Origin: Aselliscus stoliczkanus
Lineage: Eukaryota; Chordata; Mammalia; Chiroptera; Hipposideridae
Direction: 5' to 3'
NCBI GenBank assembly: GCA_033961575.1
Contig: CM066738.1
Span: 66,067,478 to 66,131,477 of the forward strand
DNA: 64,000 bases
Position 1 is the stretch's first letter. The number at the start of each line of letters is the position of its first letter. The position numbers were made by a program, and so were the translations under genes. The notes beneath the pieces were generated by a model. That model ran no database searches. It was given only the letters and a program-made list of their open reading frames with translations, and was not told where the DNA came from. Of this stretch, positions 11,707 to 21,275 are shown piece by piece.

Positions 11707-11787
11707 TTTTTTTTTTTTGAGGGTAGTGTCTCTGGCCCTCGTATGTGGGGCCCGAATTGGGGCCGCTGGCTTCCCAAGTGAGCTCTT
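11707..11787 (-). mobile_element. Short tRNA SINE, 3' part (split by L1)
   Basis: The T-run and 3' half of a GGGCCGGCC-type SINE. The head resumes at 13295-13335 after an L1 insertion. Outer target-site copies are ATAAGACAGATT (11695) and ATATGACAGATT (13336). Confidence 0.85.
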
Positions 11788-13294
11788 TTTTTTTCTTTTT
11801 TAAAATTTATTTATTTTTAATTAGATTCAGGTGTACAACACAGTGCAATAGTTATACTTTTTACCCTCCTCCCCCAAAGTGACAACCCCCTCCCCCAATT
11901 CGCAACCCCACTCCTCCCCCCCATATCATATAAATCTATTACACTTCCTCTGACTCCCTACCACAGTATAATCCACATTCCATGACTATCTATATATATT
12001 CAATTACAGTTGGTATACAATATTATACAACCTCAGCTTCAGGTGTACAGTGCAGCGATCAAGCCTCTACTCCATCCATGAAATGGTCTCCCAACAAGAC
12101 ATGTGACCATCTGACACCCCACAAAATATTTACCACATTATTAATTATATTCCCTGAATTGTCTGTCATATCCTTGTGGCAATATTGTAGTTGCCTATTT
12201 TTGCTATCTAATCCCTTCCCTTTCTCCCTCCTCCCCACCCCCTCCCAACTAGCAACCCTGTTTTTCCTCTATATCTATGAGACAGTTTCTGTTTACATTG
12301 CTCATTCAGTTTTTCAGATTCCACATATAAGTGAGATCATATGGTATTTGTCTTTCTCTAACTTACCTATTTCACTTAACATAATAGTCTCTAGGTCCAT
12401 CCATATCATTGCAAATGGTACGATTTCATTCTTCTTTATAGTGGAGTAATACTCCATTGTGTAAATGTACCACAGTTTCTTAATCCAGTCATCTACCGAT
12501 GGGCATTTCGGTTGTTTCCAAGTCTTGGCTATTGTAAATAGTGCTGCAATGAACATAGGGGTGCATATATATTTTTGAATCAGTGTCTTGGGTTTTTCGG
12601 GATAAATACCTAGGAGTGGAATTGCTGGTTCAAAAGGTAGTTCCATTTCCAGTTTTCTGAGATACCTCCATACTGACTTCCATAGTGGCTGCACCAATCT
12701 GCAATCCCACCAACAGTGCAGCAGGGTCTCCTTTTCCCCACAGCCCCACCAGCATTTGTTGTTTGTTGATTTATTGATGATAGCCATTCTGACTGGAGTG
12801 AGGTGGTATCTCATTGTGGTTTTTATTTGCATTTCCCTAATGACCAGTGAGGTTGAACATTTTTTTCATATGGCTGTTGGCTTTCTGTATGTCCTCTTTA
12901 GAGAAATGTCTCTTCATATCTTCTGCCCATTTTCTAATTGGGTTGTTTGTTTTCTTGGTGTTGAGTTTCATGAGTGTTTTATAAATTTTGGATATTAACC
13001 CCTTATCAGATATATCATTGGCGAATATATTCTCCCAATCAGTAGGCTTTCTTTTTGTTTTATTGATGGTTTCCTTTGTTGTGAAAAAACTTTTAAGTCT
13101 GATATAATCCCATATGTTCATTTTTTCTTTTACTTCCCTTGCCCGCAGGGATGTATCAGTAAAAATATTGCTCTGGGTAATGTCTGCAAATGTACTCCCT
13201 ATATTTTCTTTTAGGAGTTTTATGGTTTCAGGTCTTACATTTAAGTCTTTAATCCATTTTGAATTTGTTCTTGTATATGGCGTAAGGAGGTGGT
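11788..13294 (-). mobile_element. 5'-truncated L1 inserted in a SINE
   Basis: Minus-strand L1 with 3' UTR (GTTTCAGGTGTACAACAC-type end near 11830) and the C-terminal third of ORF2. Target-site copies CCAAGTGAGCTCTT (11774) and CCAAGCCAGCTCTT (13295) come from the interrupted SINE. The 5' truncation is typical of target-primed reverse transcription. Confidence 0.9.
12314..13294 (-). pseudogene. L1 ORF2 C-terminal part, frameshifted
   Basis: Encodes the C-terminal segment of ORF2p: [15 protein letters not shown].., the RHFSKEDIQ.. region, the cysteine-rich stretch [18 protein letters not shown] (all four Cys/His positions present) and the end [10 protein letters not shown] single extra T near 12865, within KKMF versus KKS in L1-1, shifts the frame between the two segments (13294-12837 and 12832-12314). 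Endonuclease and reverse transcriptase domains are absent. Confidence 0.85.
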
Positions 13295-13335
13295 CCAAGC
13301 CAGCTCTTAACCACTGCGCCACTCAGCTGGCCCCC
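13295..13335 (-). mobile_element. Short tRNA SINE, head (split by L1)
   Basis: Continuation of the SINE at 11707-11787; its first 14 bp are also the right target-site copy of the L1. Confidence 0.85.
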
Positions 13336-13347
13336 ATATGACAGATT

Positions 13348-14159
13348 AATTGAAGAAAAGTATACACGTTTATTGATTTTTTACATGTGCATGGGAGCCT
13401 TCCCAAGAGAATGAAGACCTGAAGAAGTGACAATAGCAGGAAGCTTTTATACCTTTTAGATAAAGAAACAATAAATTTGTGAAAATTTGACAAAACAAAA
13501 GGGTTTGGGCTATGCATAGTAAATGGTGAAGAAGTAACTAGAAAGATAAGGATTAGTTTAACAAGGTTTGTTTATACAGCCTTCTTGGTCCTAAACACAC
13601 TCTCTGGTGATACGGATGTCTTCCATCCTCCTGGTATAGGGAGGCCATCTTTACACATGTAGCCCTAATCCCTATGGTTATTTTAGATTTTAGTCTGTAT
13701 TTGCTGAAATAATTTCAAAGTTTCCCACTAATCATTATTTTGGGCATAGCTTCTTCATTTTAGAGTTCTTCAATTTGACTCACCTTGTCTTTGATTGTAA
13801 TTATTGTTCAGTAGATTTTAAATAAGGACTTTATTCAAATGCTTTCATTTAAGTAGTGTTTTATTTGCTCTTTCTTTTCTGAGCTCATTAAACATACTTA
13901 TAAATCTCCTGTTGTCTTATTGTTTCTCTGTTTTATCTGCCTTTTGTACAAAACCAGAATGTTTTATAAATTTATCATCCTTTCTCAAGGCCTATGCTCA
14001 TATCACTTCAATCTTTAAAATTATAGAACATGTACTGCAGCATACTCACTATATAACATTACTATCATTTAACTCATCAGTCATAGTCGTTTTGGGTAAA
14101 GCAGTTGTAAACCTATGCAGCAAAATCTCAACATTATCCCTTTGATAACTTTGCTATTT
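13348..14159. other. Unique intergenic sequence
   Basis: Nothing recognisable. Confidence 0.5.
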
Positions 14160-14175
14160 AAAAATGTTTTGGTGT

Positions 14176-14275
14176 GGGCTGGCCGAGTGGCACAGTAGTT
14201 AAGAGCTGGCTTGGGAAACCAGCGGCCCTGGTTCAGGTCCCACATGTAATGGCCAGTGACACTGCCGTCAAAAAA
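14176..14275 (+). mobile_element. Short GGGCTGGCC-type tRNA SINE
   Basis: Plus-strand copy: GGGCTGGCCGAGTGGCACAG with a tRNA A-box-like region, B-box-like GGTTCAGGTCC, end CAGTGACACTGCCGTC and an A-tail. Target-site copies are AAAATGTTTTGGTGT (about 14161) and AAAATGTTTTATTGT (about 14278). Confidence 0.9.
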
Positions 14276-14292
14276 AAAAAATGTTTTATTGT

Positions 14293-16256
14293 GCTATATC
14301 ATCAGCATAAATCACAGAACCTTAAATACTGGAAATTCCTTAGAGATCCTCTAGCCAACCTTGAACCCCATGAATTTTATTTCTTCTTACATATCATTGA
14401 AAGATGACCCAAGTCCTGCTTGAACTCTTCCATTGACTTGGAACTTGCTATTTTGGTTCCAGCTCTTCTCATTGTTGAAAATTCTTCTTAATTGAATAGA
14501 AAGTGCTACCATTGTCATTCCTGTTCATTAGTTCATATAATAAAAGTATGCCTATTACTTCTTCCTGAGAGTCTTAACTATTTGAAGAGGTATTTCTAAC
14601 CTAATTTTCCACTCACATTTTATTGTTTTATAATCTCTATTTTGGAGAAAGGATTTGAGGGAAATTTTAACTTGTAATCTCCACTTCTTTTTAGTAAACT
14701 CTATTTGTTTTTAAATTATTTTCCTTCCTCTTTGAGAATGCTGTGTAAATACATTTTATGAGAAAAATTGTGGGGGTAAAATTATGAGTAGAAAGTCGTT
14801 CATATTAAGAATATACATGATATCTGTATAGTACAAGTGCAAGTTCATATCTACTAAGAAGGTGACATCAATGCTTGTTAAATAAAAATATTACACACAT
14901 GTTTAGGATTGATACTGTATGTCAAAAACAAAAGAAAACCTGTGATACTACATAAAACCATCCATTTCAGCAGGCCCAGAGTACTAAGAAAAACAGGGAA
15001 TATATATATTTCCTCCCCATTGGGTGAGGGGAAGATATCACAGGTGCTCACGCCACCCAATATAAGAGATAGAATCCTCTAAAAATCTATTCCAGAATGG
15101 AGCAGCTTTGAAGATGGTTTTCATCTCCAGTTTTTGTGGACATCTCTGATCTTTAATTTTGCTATATAAGTTAAGTACAAGAGGAAACATCAGTGTCCCT
15201 CCTTTCCTTTCTTCCCATTTCTTTCTTTTTGTTTTTCAGAATAAATAGAAGATGGAGGAGAAATAGACTGCTTTTGTTGATTTCTAAGCAGCACTGGGGA
15301 AAAGCTATATATGGCAGAGTAAGTAATAAAGAACCGTAGTTTTGTTTTTGAAATGTAAATCCAAATATTCTTGGTGGTTGGTATTTTTCTTAGTAACCTA
15401 TGTTAATTATCCAAATGGAACCCAAACTGTAACACCATGAGCACACAATGTTCTCAAATTCTTGATCTGAAACACTTTTTTGACTAAATGAAGCTCAAGT
15501 TTTCATTATCCTCTTTAGGCTAGTTTATACTATTGGCTTATACTGATTTGATCATTAAACAAATTAGCAGATAATTTTCATAAGAATTGAAGTTAAAATA
15601 GGTCTCCTATATTTGTGTAATTTTTTAAAATCCCAAAATTTAAATTTGAGATTTTATATTTATTCTTGTTTAATTTTTTTAATGTTGTCGTTTCAAACTA
15701 CCAAGATAATTTTGAGTCTCGGGCCAATCAATCATTATATCAACACTTGATTTGGCTTTCTATGAGAATCTGGTAAAGATATCTTCATGTGTCTTCATCT
15801 GAATAAAAAATTACAAATTGTTGAATGAGGCAGTAGCAAGGTCAAAGCCCTCTGACTTGGCACAAAGTCTTCCCTAGGTGGATATTTAGCCATTAGTTAA
15901 TATTATGGCTTCATGCAGATCAGCTAGTCATGAATCCATGCAACCCTATTCTCATGCAGCCCAAATCGCAGTGTATTAGCTCCATGAACTGATGAGCTCA
16001 CAATTTAATGGAGAAGATATCAAAAATCAAGATGCATGATACGGACAGCATTTTCCCAGTATAATAGTCCATTCTTAAGTATTAGAGTATTTTTTCAATT
16101 TTGTATGTATTATTTTCATTTATGTTTTTTAAGAGAAGATAGAGTTTAGTTATGTACTTTTACATAGAGTAAATTCTGTTCTCTCTCTAGTTATATTTTC
16201 TAATATTATAAATACTGTTTTTAGCCTTCTTCCATGCCATGAATTAAATATGATAC
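14293..16256. other. Unique intergenic sequence
   Basis: About 2 kb without recognised gene or repeat. Confidence 0.45.
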
Positions 16257-16258
16257 TA

Positions 16259-17339
16259 TTAGGCTGGTGCCAAAGTAATTGTGGTTTCAGACTGTGAATT
16301 TTAAATCTTTGTAACTAGGCTGAAACCTACCTTTATTAATCAAAATAGGAACCATTAAAATCAACACATTTTTGCCAATGAGATATAAGTTTGTTTGTTC
16401 CTGTAGCATAAAAATCTGTACTTCAGGATTCGATGAACTCTTGGAAAGCACTTTCTGTATCCTGTTGGTTGTGGAAGCACTTTCTCTGTAAAAAGTTGTT
16501 GAGATGCTTGAAGAAGTGGTAGTCAGTTGACAAGAGGTCAGGTGAATATGGTGGATGAGCCCAATTCATTCAACTTTTGAAGTGCTGGTTGTGTGATGTG
16601 TGGTAGGACGTTGTTGTGGAGAAGAATTGGGCCCTTTCTGTTGATGAATGCTGTCTGCAGGCATTGTAGTTTTCAGTGCATCTCATTGATTTACTGAGCA
16701 TATTTCTCAGATATAATGGTTTCGCCAGGATTCAGAAAGCTATAGTGAATCAGACTGGGAGACCACCAAACAGTGACCATGACCTTTTTTTGGTGAAAGT
16801 TTGGCTTTGGGAAGTGCTTTGGAACTTCTTTTAGGTCCAACCACTGAGCTGGTCATCGCCGGTTGTCATATAAAATCTATTCGTCTTTGCAAGTCACAAT
16901 CCAATCAAGAAATGGTTCATTGTTGTTGCATAGAATAAGAGAAGATGGCACTTCAAAAAGATGATTTTTTTGATTTGTGGTCAGCCCATGAGGCACCCAT
17001 TTATCAAACTTTTTAACCTTTCCAATTTTCTTCAAATGCTGAACAACCAAATAATGGTCTATGTTAAGTTCTTCAGCAACTTCTCATGTAGTTGTAAGAG
17101 GGTCAACTTCAATGATTACTCTCAACTGGTCGTTGTCAACTTCTGATGGCTTGTCACTATGCTCCTCATCTTTAAGTCTCTTGTCTCTTTTGCAAAACTT
17201 CTTGAACAATCATTGCACTGAACATTTGTTAGCAGTTTCTGGGCCAAATGCATTGTCTCCGCTGCTTCATGACCCATTTTGAACTCAAATAAAAAAATAG
17301 CTTGAATTTGCTTTTTGTCTAACATCATTTCAATAGTCT
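16259..17339 (-). mobile_element. Hsmar1-type mariner, 3' and transposase part
   Basis: Starts with a terminal inverted repeat TTAGGCTGGTGCCAAAGTAA matching the complement of the right end at 25752-25782. A full-length L1 (17354-25610) split the element just upstream of the transposase start; the L1 target-site duplication AAAATACATATAAA lies at 17340-17353 and 25611-25624. The two mariner parts add to about 1.24 kb, the normal length for this family. Confidence 0.9.
16291..17328 (-). pseudogene. mariner transposase, Hsmar1-like, decayed
   Basis: The N-terminus is clear (MMLDKKQIQAIFLFEFKMG at 17328), as in the Hsmar1/SETMAR transposase group, which cuts and pastes DNA between its inverted repeats at TA sites. 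Later blocks are recognisable in several frames: a first catalytic-Asp block near 16880 followed by TAG where Trp is expected, a second block near 16615 where the expected HDN reads HNN (Asp to Asn), and a third block near 16540 with PYSPD..TDYHFFK retained. The frame breaks repeatedly after about residue 68. It cannot make active enzyme. Confidence 0.85.
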
Positions 17340-17363
17340 AAAATACATATAAAGAGGGAGGGG

Positions 17364-17375
17364 AAAGATGGCGGC
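17364..17375 (+). promoter_or_regulatory. YY1-type motif at L1-1 5' end
   Basis: AAAGATGGCGGC about 11 nt from the L1 5' end. A motif of this type near the start positions transcription initiation in human L1. Equivalent motifs occur in L1-2 (45361-45374), the old L1 (4174-4188) and the half-L1 copies (AAAATGGC). Confidence 0.6.
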
Positions 17376-17838
17376 TGTGAGGAGGGCTCCATGAAATCTC
17401 CCCTGGAAATATCCACAATTTGAACTTCTAATACGCTTCAAAGAGACATCTACTCATCACACAGAGCAACTAAGAGTCCCACACAACGATTGCTGGAAGG
17501 TGGGCAGGTCGGGCGAGTAGGGGAAGAAGGCGGCGAGACGCGTGAGGTGCAGCCCGCACCCGCGGCTGCTGAGTCACGGTGAGTGTTCCCCGGCTTGCTC
17601 CCTGCGGCCCGTGGCCCACCTAGAGTTCAGCCAGAGCGCGTTGGTTTGCAGTCTGAGGCAGAAGCCTCAGGCCCGGCAAGTGCTGGAGGAGAGAGAGGAG
17701 ACGACTGTGCAGAGGTACGAGCTGCACCCGCGGTCCCCAGGAAGCAGGGTGCAGAGCCCCACAGCGACAGGGCAAGATCAATCCCTGCACCCTCCCGGTT
17801 CGAAGATCAGTCTCTGTGCCCACCGGGTCCCGCGGAGC

Positions 17839-18614
17839 GCAGAAGCCTGAAACCCGGGAGCAGGGGAAAACAGAGGACTCACACGGAGAAGCAGCGCGCC
17901 GGGCGGAGACGCAGGTCCCCGAGAGACGGAGCGGGGATCGGAGCCGCGTGGAAAGGTGTGCGCAGTCCCCTGAACCCCGGCGGCAGTCCCTCCAGGAGCG
18001 CAGCAGGAGAACGGCGCGGGCACGCGCCGGCTCCAAGGCAGAAGCCTTAAACCCGGGAGCAGGGGGAAACAGAGGACTCGCCTGCAGAGACGCAGCGCGC
18101 CGGCCAGAGTCACAGGTCCCGGAGAGACGGAGTGGGGATCGGAGCCACGCGGCACGGTGCGCGCAGTCCCCTAAATCCCGGCAGACCGTTTGGGAGAGCA
18201 GCAGGAGATCTGCGCGGGCGCGCCGGCTCCGAGGCAGAAGCCTGGAACCCAGGAGCAGGGGAAAAAGAAGACTCGCTCGGACAAGCAGCGCGCCGGGTGG
18301 AGACGCAGGTCCCCGAGAGACGGAACGGGGATCTGAGCCTCAGGGCAGGGGGCTTGCAGTCCCTTAAACCCCGACAGTCTCTTCGGGAGAGCAGCAGGAG
18401 CACCGCGGGCGCGCGCCAGCTCCAAGGCAGAAGCCTGAAACCCGGGAGCAGGGGAAAAAGAAGGCTCACTCGGACACGCAGCGCACCGGGCAGAGACGCA
18501 GGTCCCCGAGAGATGCGGAGCGGGGATCTTGGCCACACGGTAGGGTGCACGCAATTCCCTAAATCCCGGCAGACCCTTTGGGAGAGCAGCAGGAACTCCG
18601 CTGGAGCATAAGAG
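17839..18614 (+). repeat. Four tandem monomers of about 195 bp in the L1-1 5' UTR
   Basis: Units start at GCAGAAGCCT-type sites at 17839, 18038, 18234 and 18427, with the next boundary at 18615 (lengths about 199, 196, 193 and 188). Each contains CCCGGGAGCAGGGG, then GAGACGCAGGTCCCCGAGAG (or the variant GAGTCACAGGTCC), GCGGGGATC.., a CAGTCCCYTAAA-type run and GAGAGCAGCAGGA. L1-2 has only three such units. Confidence 0.9.
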
Positions 18615-20351
18615 GCAAAGGCCTTAGCTTGAAACAGTGTTGGAACTGTGGCTTTGTTTATTTTTATGTTTTTTATTTTTTTTCCCTTTTTCTACTCTTG
18701 AACAGAAAGCAAAAAAAAAAACCCAATAATTCACCCACTCCCACAAACTTTGTCCCCCACCAAGACAGTCTTAAACTGACTCCTGAAGGGAGCAATAGGG
18801 GCAGACTAGGAAGATATCCTTACCTGCAGGGGGTTGAGAATTTCCACCCAGTAAAGGCAGCAGAGTGAGACTACCTACCCCGCCCCCACCTTTAGGCAAG
18901 GCTTGGGAGGCAGGGCAGGTTCATCTGCTGAGGCACTAATTAACAGATTCTTAGCAGCTGGCTTTTGGTAGTGAGGAATTCTTTAATTCTCCATGGCTGT
19001 CAACCCAAAGGGTGCCCAGAGACACTCATTGAGCCTTTGGGGGTGCAGCCTGCCTTGGGACAGGCAAAAGCAAAAAGGCAGTGACTTTGTAAAAACCACC
19101 AATCACACGTCACAACCACACTCAAGTACAGCAAACCTGCAGTGCCAGGATCACGCTAGGCATCAGGTGGCCTACTGTTCCCACAAGACGCACAGGAATT
19201 TTTGTACAGCAGACAAACTGAAGAGAGCTTGGTGGACTTTAGCCTAGACCAGCACGGGTATTTTTGGTTTGTTTGGTTTTATTCTGTTTTTTTTTCCCTT
19301 TATTGGCTGCTTATCTTGGTTGTTTTGGGTTTTTATTTCTATTTCATTCTAATCATATTGTAGTTTTTAATGTAGGCATATATATATAGGTGTATATAGG
19401 TGAATATATGTCCATATATATGGGTGTGTAGACAAATATATATATATATATATTTATTTTTTCCTTTTTTCTTTTTCTTTTTCTTTCTTTTCTTTTTCTT
19501 TTTTCCCCACCCTCACTTTCTCTCTTATTTTATTCATTCTTCTCACTGCTATACTTTTCCTCTTTTCCTTTTTTCTGCAAATTTTATTTTTTAAATTTTT
19601 CTTACTTTTTTTATTATTATTTTAGTTTATTTTTATTTTTTATTTTTTAGGTATAGCTAATCGGTTTCTCATGTTTATTCTATTTTTTATTTTAGGATAT
19701 TGTATTTTATTTTGTTTCCTCTTCTGTTATTATTGAGTATGTGGTTTTTGTTTTGTTTCTGTTTGTTTTCTTCATTAGTATGATTGATATTTCTGTACAA
19801 GTTGACTATAGTTTGATGGTTGGTTGTTTTTATTTGTGCGAGCATTTGGTTTCCTTGGTGGCAGCGGAAGTTGTTCTTGTTGATCTGTTATGCTCTAAAA
19901 TCACTCTGCAGCAGTGGGTCCAAACAAACAGACACAAGAATCATCATACCCGGAGGCCAACTTTAGATAAAACCAGAGCATTTCTGGGTTTGACATACAA
20001 GAGTCACACCCAAAAAGAAGTTACTACAGGTACTAAGACCCCTAGGGTCCAAGTTTCATCAGAGGGGTCAATCCTCTCACAGCAGCTCATAAACTGCAGA
20101 CGCTGCTGATCCTCACAGCTAATCAATCTGGGAGTCAATCCCACCTACTGACAAACCAAAAGTAATCAAAACTAAAACTTCAACAAGTGAGGACGCACGA
20201 CACAAGGAACACCGCAGATACAAGCACAGGAGAATAGGGAGACTGAGTAATTCAAATATAAAGGACACACACCATATAAGTTTACCCAGAAATGACAGAA
20301 ATCTGGGGGATCTATCTGTTATATTGAAGCAAACACAAAGAGTAAGCCAGA

Positions 20352-21227
20352 ATGGGGAGACAAAGAAACATAACACAAATAAAAGAACAGAAGAAACTTC
20401 CTGAATCAGTGGAAATAGAGGAAATAGAGGTAACCAACCTATCGGAGACAGAGTTCAGAACACTGATTATTAGAATGTTCAAAGAAATTAATGAAAATAT
20501 AACGAAGGATAGAGAAATCATGAAAAGCAACCAGCTAGAACTTAAGAACACAATTACTGAATTAAATAACAAACTTGATGGAATCACTAGCAGACTGGAT
20601 GAAGCAGAAAATCGAATCAGTGACTTAGAAGACAAAATAGCAGAGATCACCCATGTGGAACAACAAAAAGAAAAAAGAATGAAAAACATGGAAAATAGTT
20701 TAAGAGAGCTGGGGGACAACATCAAACGCAATAACCCATGGGTCATTGGAGTACCAGAAGGAGAAGAGAGGGAGCAAGGGATTGAGAATATATTTGAAGT
20801 AATAATGTCTGAAAACTTCCCGAACCTGGCAAAGGACATTGAAATACAAGCCCAGGAAGTGCAGAGAGTTCCAAACAGGATGATTCCAAACAGGCCCACT
20901 CCAAGACACATTATAGTGAAAATGGCAAGGGTTAAGGACAAAGACAGAATCCTTAAAGCAGCAAGGGAAAGGCAGCAAGTTACTTACAAGGGTACCCTCA
21001 TAAGATTCTCAGCTGACTTTTCTACAGAAACTTTGCAGGCCAGAAGGGAGTGGCAGGAGGTTTTCAAAGTGATGAAAAATAAAGGCCTACAACCAAGATT
21101 GCTGTATCCAGCAAGGTTATCATTTAAAATCGAAGGCAAGACAAGGAGCTTTGCAGAAAAGAATAAGTTAAGGGAATTCATTACCACCAAGCCAGCTTTG
21201 CAGGAAATGCTAAAAGGGCTTCTTTAA
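20352..21227 (+). CDS. L1 ORF1 protein, intact (291 aa)
   Basis: RNA-binding chaperone of the L1 ribonucleoprotein. ORF1p forms trimers and coats L1 RNA in the cytoplasm. The frame is open from MGRQRNITQIKEQ to LQEMLKGLL. The residue layout fits the family: a charged N-terminus (1-49), a leucine/isoleucine heptad coiled coil (about 50-122, with RISDLEDKIAEI), an RRM-like domain (about 129-205, with NIFEVIMSENFP and RHIIVKMARVKDKDRIL) and a C-terminal nucleic-acid-binding domain (about 206-285, with YKGTLIRFSADFS and LQARREWQEVF). At 291 aa it is shorter than human ORF1p (about 338 aa), but no domain is missing. ORF2 follows after 48 nt in the same bicistronic RNA. Intactness suggests a recent insertion; whether it is expressed is unknown. 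Confidence 0.92.
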   Translation: MGRQRNITQIKEQKKLPESVEIEEIEVTNLSETEFRTLIIRMFKEINENITKDREIMKSNQLELKNTITELNNKLDGITSRLDEAENRISDLEDKIAEITHVEQQKEKRMKNMENSLRELGDNIKRNNPWVIGVPEGEEREQGIENIFEVIMSENFPNLAKDIEIQAQEVQRVPNRMIPNRPTPRHIIVKMARVKDKDRILKAARERQQVTYKGTLIRFSADFSTETLQARREWQEVFKVMKNKGLQPRLLYPARLSFKIEGKTRSFAEKNKLREFITTKPALQEMLKGLL

Positions 21228-21275
21228 GTAGAAGAGAAAAACAACCTATGAAAGACTACGAACACAAATAACAAA

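Larger units (their letters stand above)
17354..20351 (+). promoter_or_regulatory. L1-1 5' UTR / promoter region
   Basis: The 3-kb leader has three zones: a GC- and CpG-rich start with four monomers (to 18614), a mixed zone (18615-19255), and a T-rich zone with TA repeats (19256-19740) leading to ORF1. The first 25 bases carry AAGATGGCGG, a YY1-type motif placed as in other mammalian L1 promoters. Promoter activity is inferred from family knowledge. The many overlapping long ORFs at 17540-18611 follow from GC-richness and I do not regard them as genes. Confidence 0.75.

Noticed and set aside
12181..12250. Pyrimidine-rich, direct-repeat-like blocks (CCCTCCTCCCCACC..) recurring at many sites, considered as a CRISPR-like or satellite array
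   Set aside because: They are the L1 3' UTR seen in each minus-strand L1, scattered with the elements and not in a regular array; this is a eukaryotic genome.
17540..18611. Long overlapping ORFs on both strands (up to 183 aa) in GC-rich DNA
   Set aside because: They lie in the monomeric L1-1 5' UTR, repeat with the monomers in all frames and have no conserved start or domain. The same happens at 44306-45007 in L1-2. High GC and few stop codons explain them.
20312..20941. 209-codon minus-strand ORF rich in Leu/Ser
   Set aside because: Antisense shadow of ORF1. Similar Phe/Ser-rich antisense ORFs appear opposite every ORF1 copy (for example 737-1078, 29389-29907, 33749-34033, 41995-42447).
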